A DNA stretch of 6,514 bases from Candidatus Omnitrophota bacterium (lineage in GTDB: Bacteria; Omnitrophota; Omnitrophia; Omnitrophales; Aquincolibacteriaceae), in assembly GCA_023246985.1 (NCBI GenBank), contig JAHFHJ010000085.1, forward strand, positions 1-6,514, read 5' to 3'. A program made the position numbers and the translations under genes. The notes beneath the pieces were generated by a model, which made no database searches, was not told the origin of the DNA, and worked only from the letters and a program-made list of their open reading frames with translations. Below are positions 1 through 5,468 of the stretch, piece after piece (position 1 is the first letter of the stretch; every line of letters begins with the position of its first letter).

Positions 1-1611
1 ATCGCCAAATACGGACAGAACCTCAAATATGACGCGATCGTGATGGCGCGTCACGGCGTCCGGCTTTCGGGCGTCGCGTTCGATACCCTGCTCGCGAGTT
101 ATCTGATCGATCCCGTGAAGCGGAATCACAATCTGGATGATCTCTCGCTCGAACGTCTGAACGTGAAAAAAATCCCGATCGAGAGTTTGATCGGGAAGGG
201 CGCGAAGCGAATCACCATGGACGCGGTCCCGCTCGACGCAATCACGGCTTATGCCTGCGAGGACGCGGATTGCGTGATGCGGCTTGTGCCGATCCTGAGA
301 GCCCAACTGGAGGCGTTCGGACTTTCGGAGCTTTATGAAAAAGTCGAACTGCCTTTATCCGGGGTGCTCGCGACGGTCGAAAGGAACGGCGTGGCGCTGG
401 ATACCGGGTTCCTCAAGGAACTTTCGAAGCAAGCTTCTCAAGAGATCCAGACGCTCGTGAAGGATATTCACGCGGAGGCGGGGACGGAATTCAACCTGGA
501 TTCTCCGAAACAGCTCGCGGACGTACTTTTTATTCAAAAAAAATTACCGGCCTTAAAAAGAATCAAAACGGGTTATTCCACCGACGCAAGCGTGCTTGAA
601 AAGCTCGCGCGGGATCACGCACTGCCGCGGAAGATCCTGGAATACCGCGAGCGCGCGAAGCTGAAATCAACTTATCTGGACGCGCTTCCGGAAATGGTGA
701 ACGCCCAAACGCGTTGCGTTCATACTTCGTTCAACCAAACGACCACGGATACGGGCCGTCTCTCGAGTTCCGAGCCGAATCTTCAGAATATTCCGATCAA
801 GACCGAGATGGGCCGGTTGATCCGGAAAGCTTTTGTGCCGCGGCCGCGGAGCAAAGGAAAGGGCAAGATTCTTTCCGCGGACTACTCGCAGATCGAACTG
901 AGAGTGCTCGCGCACTTCTCCGGAGATCCGAACCTGACGCGGGCCTTTGAAGAGGATCGGGACATTCACGCGTTTACCGCGACGCTGTTGTACGGGGTGG
1001 ATGAAAAAGACGTGACGCGCGAGATGCGCAACGCCGCCAAGACGATCAATTTCAGCATCGTATACGGGAAGACCGGCTACGGGCTGTCGCAGGATCTGAA
1101 TATCCCGATCCCGGAAGCGGATCAGTTCATTAAAAATTATTTCGCGCGCTACGCGAAGGTCAAAGAATTCCTGGACGCGCAAAAGGAAAAAGCCAAAAAG
1201 GACGGCTTTTTGACCACGCTCCTGGGCCGGCGTTCTTATTTTCCGAATATCCGCGCCTCCAACGCGATCTTGCGCCAGTACGCCGAACGCGCCGCGATCA
1301 ACGCTCCGATTCAAGGTTCCGCCGCGGACCTGATCAAGATCGCGATGATCGCGATCCAGAAGCGGCTGGAAAAAGAACGCGGCTCGAACGGAAAAGGCAA
1401 GCTTCCGCCGACGCAGTCCCCGCGCGCCGGCGCGTGGGGCGGCGAAAGCCTGATGATCCTGCAGGTGCATGACGAGTTGGTTTTCGACGTTCCGGCGGAC
1501 GCGGCCGGAGCGCTGGCGGCGCTTGTCAAAGAAGAGATGGAGGGCGCCTACCCACTCCGGGTGCCGCTCAAGGTCGACGTGACGACGGGGGATTCGTGGT
1601 ACAAAGAATGA
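1..1611 (+). CDS. polA: DNA polymerase I, 5'-truncated by the window edge (3'-5' exonuclease and polymerase domains)
   Basis: Family A DNA polymerase, which fills gaps and replaces RNA primers in replication and excision repair. The frame is open from base 1, so the start, the 5'-3' exonuclease domain and the first proofreading motif lie upstream; relative to the E. coli enzyme about 420 residues are missing. Numbering visible residues from base 1: NLKYD (D11) and YxxxD (Y84, D88) match proofreading motifs ExoII and ExoIII, so this domain looks active. Then come TGRLSS and PNLQNIP, motif A DYSQIELR (catalytic D294), motif B RNAAKTINFSIVYG (R343, K347, F351, Y355) and motif C QVHDELVF (H490, D491). 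F351 is the phenylalanine usual in bacterial Pol I. The C-terminus GDSWYKE is a normal family end. Oddity: about 20 extra residues (roughly 461-483) between the QGSAAD helix region and motif C, encoded by an imperfect palindrome. The identification is secure. Confidence 0.97.
   Translation: MAKYGQNLKYDAIVMARHGVRLSGVAFDTLLASYLIDPVKRNHNLDDLSLERLNVKKIPIESLIGKGAKRITMDAVPLDAITAYACEDADCVMRLVPILRAQLEAFGLSELYEKVELPLSGVLATVERNGVALDTGFLKELSKQASQEIQTLVKDIHAEAGTEFNLDSPKQLADVLFIQKKLPALKRIKTGYSTDASVLEKLARDHALPRKILEYRERAKLKSTYLDALPEMVNAQTRCVHTSFNQTTTDTGRLSSSEPNLQNIPIKTEMGRLIRKAFVPRPRSKGKGKILSADYSQIELRVLAHFSGDPNLTRAFEEDRDIHAFTATLLYGVDEKDVTREMRNAAKTINFSIVYGKTGYGLSQDLNIPIPEADQFIKNYFARYAKVKEFLDAQKEKAKKDGFLTTLLGRRSYFPNIRASNAILRQYAERAAINAPIQGSAADLIKIAMIAIQKRLEKERGSNGKGKLPPTQSPRAGAWGGESLMILQVHDELVFDVPADAAGALAALVKEEMEGAYPLRVPLKVDVTTGDSWYKE
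1401..1449. repeat. Imperfect palindromic element inserted in frame within polA
   Basis: Bases 1418-1439 form a 22-base near-perfect palindrome: 11 pairs, one of them G-T (1422/1435). Outside it, 1401-1410 pairs with 1440-1449 with a single mismatch (1405/1445), leaving a 7-base bulge at 1411-1417. The structure coincides with a stretch of Pol I that has no counterpart in the E. coli protein and is read through in frame as a Pro/Gly/Arg/Ala-rich loop (…PPTQSPRAGAWGGE…). It resembles small GC-rich palindromic repeats that insert in many bacterial genomes, and the Rickettsia palindromic elements known to sit inside coding genes. Family membership is inferred; only one copy is visible here. Confidence 0.6.
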
Positions 1612-1680
1612 TCCCACAAGGGCCCATCACCGGGAGACAATCGCCCGGCAGGAACCCCTACCCAAGATCCCACCGCGAAG

Positions 1681-1745
1681 TTTGGAATTCAGAGGCGGGT
1701 GTTTGGGATTTGTTGGACGCTTGATTTTGGGTCCTGGGTATTTGC
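1681..1745. repeat. Degenerate TTTGGGATTTG-like repeat relic in the polA-coaE gap
   Basis: The 166-base gap between polA and coaE holds no gene. Within it are several related short motifs: TTTGGAATT (1681-1689), TTTGGGATTTG (1702-1712), and TTGATTTTGGG followed by CTGGGTATTTG (1721-1744). They look like a decayed array of a T/G-rich unit, of the kind found between genes in some uncultured bacterial genomes. Upstream, CCGGG (1630-1634) and CCCGG (1644-1648) can form a 5-bp hairpin without a T tract, so it is not a convincing terminator. No promoter with good -35 and -10 boxes could be identified. Confidence 0.4.
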
Positions 1746-1777
1746 CGCGAAAATATTGCAATCATGGGCCGGGGATT

Positions 1778-2383
1778 ATGGAAAAGAAGCTGATTGTCGG
1801 ACTTACAGGCGGATTCGGGGTCGGGAAAAGCTCGGTCGCGCAGCTTTTCAAGAACAGGGGCGCGGAGGTGATCGATGCCGACAAGATCGCGCATGACGCC
1901 ATGAAAAAAGGCAGTCCTGCCTTTGACCGGGTCGTCGAGCTTTTTGGAGAGGCGCTTCACCCCGGCGGAAAAAAAATGGACCGGGAAAAGCTCGGCCGGA
2001 TCGTTTTCGCGGACCCGAAACGGCGCAAGGGGCTCGAAGGGATCCTTCATCCGTACGTGCTCGAAAAGATCAAGGAAAAACTCGCGGCGACCGATCGCCG
2101 GGTGGTCCTCGTGGAAGTGCCGCTTCTTTTTGAAGCCGGTTTCGAAACGCTTTGCGACAAGGTGCTCGCCGTGACGTGCAATGCTCCGGTGAAGTTAAAA
2201 CGGTTGAAGCGGAAAAAATTTCTGGAACCCGAGATCCGGGCGCGCGAACGGGCCCAGATGCCCGAAGCTCTGAAGAAGCGCAAGGCGGATTTTATCATCG
2301 ACAATTCGAAGTCTATCTATCAAACCCAAAGAGAGGTCGAACGATTTTGGTGCAAATTCGTCGCGCTTTCGAAAATGAGATGA
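1778..2383 (+). CDS. coaE: Dephospho-CoA kinase
   Basis: Catalyses the last step of coenzyme A synthesis, ATP-dependent phosphorylation of the 3'-hydroxyl of dephospho-CoA, in the cytoplasm. The 201-residue product is close to the usual length of about 200. Near the N-terminus is a P-loop, GGFGVGKS (residues 11-18), followed by the family motif VIDADKIAH (D33, D35), then LGRIVFADPKRR, LEGILHP, the VPLLFEAGFE segment and the lid-like RERAQMP, ending with ADFIIDN. The ATG at 1778 places the P-loop at the expected distance from the N-terminus. The frame is open further upstream through TTG codons, but that sequence is repeat-like and does not match the family. A GGGGA lies only 2 bases before the ATG, too close for a normal ribosome binding site, so initiation may be weak. 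It follows polA by 166 bases and precedes rho by 55. Confidence 0.95.
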   Translation: MEKKLIVGLTGGFGVGKSSVAQLFKNRGAEVIDADKIAHDAMKKGSPAFDRVVELFGEALHPGGKKMDREKLGRIVFADPKRRKGLEGILHPYVLEKIKEKLAATDRRVVLVEVPLLFEAGFETLCDKVLAVTCNAPVKLKRLKRKKFLEPEIRARERAQMPEALKKRKADFIIDNSKSIYQTQREVERFWCKFVALSKMR

Positions 2384-2425
2384 ATTTAATTTCGGGCAAT
2401 CACTTTAACATGCTGGAACTTCAAC

Positions 2426-2430
2426 GGGAG
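2426..2430 (+). promoter_or_regulatory. Ribosome binding site of rho
   Basis: GGGAG sits 8 bases before the ATG at 2439. This supports the long N-terminus over the internal in-frame ATG at 2541, which has no comparable site. Confidence 0.7.
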
Positions 2431-2438
2431 AAACAACC

Positions 2439-3872
2439 ATGACACGAGAAGCAAGAGAAGTACGGGAACCCAGGGAAAGAACCCACGCCCACCACCGCCG
2501 CGCCGAGGATGACGCCGTGAAACCGCGCCCGTCCCGCGCGATGCAGGAAGACGCCGCGACGAACGGCGAGGCCCTCGCCAAGGCGCTGGAGCGGCAGAAA
2601 TCCGGCGAGAAGCCGCTGGACGTGGTCAGTTTGAAGCAGATGAAAATCAGCGAGCTTCAGAAAATGGCGCACAAATTCAAGATCGAGAATGTCGCCGGTC
2701 TTAAACGCCAGGACCTGATCTTCAAAATCCTGCAGGGCCAGGCCCAGCAGTCCGGGCTCATGTTCGGAGAGGGCGTGCTCGAAATCCTGGAAGACGGGTT
2801 CGGGTTCCTCCGTTCGCCCAACTACAATTATCTTCCTTCGCCGGACGATATTTACATCAGCCCGAGCCAGATCCGCCGCTTCAACTTAAGGACCGGCGAC
2901 GTCGTCGGCGGGTTGATCCGTCCTCCGAAAGAAGGGGAGCGCTACTTTGCCCTGTTGAAGGTGGAGCTTATTAACTTTGAAGCGCCGGACAGCGCGAAGG
3001 ACAAAATCGCGTTCGACAACCTCACGCCGCTTTATCCGGACCGCCGGATCCAGCTTGAGACCGCGCAGGAAGAAGCCTCGATGCGCGTGATGGATCTTCT
3101 GACGCCGATCGGTTTCGGTCAACGCGGCCTTATCGTGGCGCCGCCTTACAGCGGTAAGACGATTCTTCTTCAAAAGCTTGCCAACAGCATCACGACCAAT
3201 CATCCGGACTCCTATCTGATCGTGCTGCTCATTGACGAACGCCCCGAGGAAGTGACGGACATGCAGCGCTCCGTGAAAGGCGAGGTCATTGCCTCGACCT
3301 TTGACGAGCCCGCGGACCGGCACGTCCAGGTCGCGGAGATCGTGCTGGAGAAAGCCAAACGCCTCGTCGAACACAAGCGCGATGTCGTGATCCTTCTCGA
3401 CAGCATTACCCGTCTGGCGCGCGCTTATAACACCGTGGCGCCGCATTCCGGGAAGATCCTCTCCGGCGGCGTGGATTCCAACGCGCTTCACAAACCGAAG
3501 CGCTTTTTCGGCTCCGCGCGCAACGTGGAAGAGGGCGGCAGCATGACGATCATCGCGACCGCGCTTGTGGACACGGGATCGCGCATGGATGAGGTGATCT
3601 TCGAAGAGTTCAAGGGCACGGGCAACATGGAGCTTCAGCTGGACCGCAATCTCTTCCAGCGAAGGATCTATCCGGCCATTGACGTGAAGAAATCCAATAC
3701 GCGTAAAGAGGACCTCCTGATCCACGCCGAAGAACTGAATCGCGTGTGGATCCTCCGCAAGGTGCTGAACGAACTGAACCCGTCGGAAGCGATGGAGCTG
3801 CTGGTGGACCGTCTTAAAAAAACAAAATCCAACGCTGATTTTCTTCTCAGCATGAACAAAGCCAAGGAATGA
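2439..3872 (+). CDS. rho: Transcription termination factor Rho
   Basis: Hexameric RNA-dependent ATPase and helicase that releases RNA polymerase from transcripts. The 477-residue product has a charged extension of about 60 residues with no E. coli counterpart. A Rho_N helical domain follows (about 62-104), then the cold-shock-like RNA-binding domain (about 108-178) with DGFGFLRS. The RecA-like ATPase has a P-loop APPYSGKT (234-241), the catalytic glutamate in IDERPEE (E267), Walker B VVILLDSITR (D321), the Q-loop region LSGGVDSNALHKPKRFFG and the EEFKGTGNMEL segment. The C-terminus TKSNADFLL is typical. The ATPase core aligns closely with E. coli Rho, except that tyrosine 237 stands where E. 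coli has lysine 181 in the P-loop. The upstream gap of 55 bases suggests cotranscription with coaE. A hairpin with a T run follows the stop. The assignment is certain. Confidence 0.98.
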   Translation: MTREAREVREPRERTHAHHRRAEDDAVKPRPSRAMQEDAATNGEALAKALERQKSGEKPLDVVSLKQMKISELQKMAHKFKIENVAGLKRQDLIFKILQGQAQQSGLMFGEGVLEILEDGFGFLRSPNYNYLPSPDDIYISPSQIRRFNLRTGDVVGGLIRPPKEGERYFALLKVELINFEAPDSAKDKIAFDNLTPLYPDRRIQLETAQEEASMRVMDLLTPIGFGQRGLIVAPPYSGKTILLQKLANSITTNHPDSYLIVLLIDERPEEVTDMQRSVKGEVIASTFDEPADRHVQVAEIVLEKAKRLVEHKRDVVILLDSITRLARAYNTVAPHSGKILSGGVDSNALHKPKRFFGSARNVEEGGSMTIIATALVDTGSRMDEVIFEEFKGTGNMELQLDRNLFQRRIYPAIDVKKSNTRKEDLLIHAEELNRVWILRKVLNELNPSEAMELLVDRLKKTKSNADFLLSMNKAKE

Positions 3873-3929
3873 AAAAAAAAGGCCGGGCGTCTTTTCTTAA
3901 ACGCGGAAAAGGCGCTGGCCCCCTTTTTT
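3873..3929 (+). terminator. Possible intrinsic terminator or attenuator after rho
   Basis: Directly after the rho stop comes a run of A, then GGCC (3881-3884), which can pair with GGCC (3917-3920), followed by CCC and six T (3924-3929). An alternative nested hairpin pairs GGC (3911-3913) with GCC (3918-3920), flanked by AAAA and TTTT. GCGT (3887-3890) and ACGC (3901-3904) may pair inside the larger loop. The A run on one side and T run on the other would make it work in either direction. The stems are short and imperfect, so strength is uncertain; partial read-through into rpmE is possible. Confidence 0.4.
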
Positions 3930-3963
3930 CAGAAACGCTCGCCGAAACGACCCATTTAACCCC

Positions 3964-3970
3964 AAAGGAG
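3964..3970 (+). promoter_or_regulatory. Ribosome binding site of rpmE
   Basis: AAAGGAG lies 8 bases before the ATG at 3979. It is the strongest such site in the window, fitting a highly expressed ribosomal protein. Confidence 0.8.
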
Positions 3971-3978
3971 TTTTCCAA

Positions 3979-4302
3979 ATGAAAAAAGACATTCATCCGA
4001 AATACGGCCCGGCCGTCATCCGATGCGCGTGCGGCAACGTGATCGAAACCCGCAGCGTGCTGCACGAGACCCAGATCGATATCTGTTCTTCATGCCATCC
4101 GTTCTACACGGGCAAGCTGAAGATCCTGGATACGGCCGGGCGCATTGACCGGTTCAAGAAAAAGTTCCAGGATCGCGTGGCGGTCAATAAAAAATCGACC
4201 CAGGCCGCCGCGAAATTACCGGTGAAGCTCAAATTCTCCGAAGAGACGCGGAAAGAGAAACTTCAAGCGCTGAAAGAAAAGGTCAAGGCGGCCGGAAAAT
4301 AA
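3979..4302 (+). CDS. rpmE: Ribosomal protein L31 (bL31), zinc-binding form with a lysine-rich tail
   Basis: A small protein of the large ribosomal subunit, near the central protuberance, that helps bridge the two subunits. The start MKKDIHPKY is the classical L31 beginning. CxC (C16, C18) and CxxC (C36, C39) in CSSCHPFYTG form the zinc site of the C+ type. GRIDRFKKKF (54-63) ends the conserved core. At 107 residues it is about 37 longer than E. coli L31 (70); the extra tail from about residue 64 is rich in lysine and predicted by eye to be partly helical. Zinc-limited bacteria can swap this form for a cysteine-free paralogue, but none is visible here. It lies between rho and prfA, a neighbourhood seen in many bacteria. 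Confidence 0.97.
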   Translation: MKKDIHPKYGPAVIRCACGNVIETRSVLHETQIDICSSCHPFYTGKLKILDTAGRIDRFKKKFQDRVAVNKKSTQAAAKLPVKLKFSEETRKEKLQALKEKVKAAGK

Positions 4303-4305
4303 TTT

Positions 4306-4383
4306 CGCGCAACGCTCAACGAGCGACGCGCAACAAAAAAACTTAAAAATAGAACGTTGCGCGCGGTCCGTCGCGCTTCGGAC
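4306..4383. promoter_or_regulatory. Repeat-rich leader with alternative hairpins before prfA
   Basis: The 89-base gap between rpmE and prfA is full of pairing options. CGCGCAACG (4306-4314) is perfectly complementary to CGTTGCGCG (4355-4363), and a second copy of CGCGCAAC (4327-4334) could take its place. Alternatively, 4307-4331 folds locally: GCGC/GCGC around CGCTC/GAGCG, with a 3-base loop. A third hairpin, GTCCG (4366-4370) with CGGAC (4379-4383), has an 8-base loop and buries GGA (4380-4382), the only Shine-Dalgarno-like sequence before the prfA ATG. An AT-rich stretch lies at 4335-4350. There is no T run after the stems on the plus strand, so this is not a standard terminator. A role in translation control is inference. 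Confidence 0.4.
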
Positions 4384-4391
4384 GAAAGCGT

Positions 4392-5468
4392 ATGAGAATT
4401 CGTGAACGGCTGGAAAAGACCGAGGAAAGGTTTCGCGAGCTTGAGAGACTGCTTGCGGATCCCGCGACGGCCCGCGACCGGAATAAACTTCAGTCGCTGG
4501 GCAAGGAGATGGCTCTGCTGAGGCCGATCATGGGGATTTTTGAACAGTACCGGAAGACCGAAAAAGAGATCGAGGGGCTCGCCCATAGCCGCGGCGAAAG
4601 TCGCGGGGATGAGGCGATGAAAGGCCTTATCGACGAGGAACTGGCGGCCCTCGAAAACGAGCAAAAGAAAAGAGAAGGCCGGCTCGAGGATCTTTTTCTC
4701 CGGGACATGGAACCGAACGCGGCGCGCGACGTGATCGTCGAGATCCGCGCGGGGACCGGGGGGGAAGAGGCCGCGCTTTTTGCGGCGGACCTTTTTCGCA
4801 TGTACGGCATGTACGCCGGAAATCACGGGCTCCGGGTCGAGGTCATGGACGTCAGCCCCACGGGGATCGGCGGCTTCAAAGAGATCATCTTGAGCGTGAG
4901 CGGAGAGCGCGCGTACGGTTTTTTCAAATATGAAAGCGGCATCCACCGGGTTCAGCGCGTGCCGAAGACCGAGGCGAGCGGACGCATTCACACTTCGGCG
5001 GTGACGGTCGCCGTATTGCCCGAAGCCGCCGAAGAAGAGATCGAGATCCTTTCAACCGACCTGAGGATCGACGTGTACCGGGCCTCGGGCGCGGGCGGTC
5101 AGCATGTGAACAAAACCGAATCCGCGGTGCGTATCACGCATAGGCCGACGGGGTTCGTGGTCGCGTGCCAGGACGAGCGGTCCCAGCAGAAGAACAAAGC
5201 CAAGGCCCTGCGCATTTTGCGCGCGAAGATCTTTGATTTCCGCCGCGAAAAACAGGAAGCCGAGACCGCCAGGAACCGCAAGGAACAAGTGGGGTCGGGC
5301 GACCGTTCGGGCAAGATCCGCACCTATAATTATCCGGACAACCGCCTGACCGATCACCGGATCGGTCTCACGCTCCACAGTCTGAGCCAGATCCTGGACG
5401 GCCAGCTCGATCCGGTCGTCAAGGCCTTGGCCGAAGATGAAAAAGTCCGTCTTCTCACGGCGTTATGA
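4392..5468 (+). CDS. prfA: Peptide chain release factor 1 (RF1)
   Basis: Recognises UAA and UAG stop codons in the ribosomal A site and triggers release of the finished protein. The 358-residue length is normal. The N-terminal part (about 1-105) is helical and highly charged. EIRAGTGGEEAALFAADLFRMY (117-138) opens the conserved core. The codon-recognition motif is PKT (191-193) within HRVQRVPKTE; this is the PxT form of RF1, not the SPF of RF2. The catalytic GGQ is at 235-237 within SGAGGQHVNKTESAVR. ECQDERSQ-like CQDERSQQKNKAKAL, GSGDRS, RTYNYP and TDHR follow as expected. The GGQ glutamine is normally methylated by PrmC, whose gene often lies next to prfA but is not the next gene here. The start codon has only a weak GGA-type binding site that may be held in a hairpin. 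The stop overlaps the next gene as ATGA. Confidence 0.97.
   Translation: MRIRERLEKTEERFRELERLLADPATARDRNKLQSLGKEMALLRPIMGIFEQYRKTEKEIEGLAHSRGESRGDEAMKGLIDEELAALENEQKKREGRLEDLFLRDMEPNAARDVIVEIRAGTGGEEAALFAADLFRMYGMYAGNHGLRVEVMDVSPTGIGGFKEIILSVSGERAYGFFKYESGIHRVQRVPKTEASGRIHTSAVTVAVLPEAAEEEIEILSTDLRIDVYRASGAGGQHVNKTESAVRITHRPTGFVVACQDERSQQKNKAKALRILRAKIFDFRREKQEAETARNRKEQVGSGDRSGKIRTYNYPDNRLTDHRIGLTLHSLSQILDGQLDPVVKALAEDEKVRLLTAL

Noticed and set aside
536..543. Run of eight A in polA as a possible programmed frameshift site
   Set aside because: The zero frame stays open and matches Pol I on both sides, so no shift is needed; no downstream stimulating structure was evident.
667..1617. Long minus-strand reading frame (316 codons) opposite polA
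   Set aside because: It lies wholly opposite the polymerase motifs, its product is Arg/Val/Phe-rich with no recognisable domain, and GC-rich codons on one strand commonly leave the opposite strand open.
2410..2442. Ten-codon leader peptide ending in an ATGA overlap with the rho start
   Set aside because: E. coli has a rho leader peptide, but this one is short, lacks a well-spaced binding site, and contains the rho binding site itself; likely chance.
2886..3725. Minus-strand reading frame (279 codons) opposite rho
   Set aside because: Complete overlap with the conserved Rho ATPase core and no family-like motif; a shadow frame.
4306..4334. Intrinsic terminator for rpmE
   Set aside because: The hairpin is followed by an A-rich stretch, not T, on the plus strand; on the minus strand the T run comes before the stem.
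4962..4970. RF1 codon-recognition motif as an anomaly (PKT rather than PAT)
   Set aside because: The middle residue of the PxT motif varies among normal RF1 proteins; it does not suggest altered stop codon use.
4263..4991. Minus-strand reading frame (242 codons) across the rpmE-prfA gap and prfA
   Set aside because: Mostly antisense to conserved RF1 sequence; no recognisable domain and no ribosome binding site I could identify.
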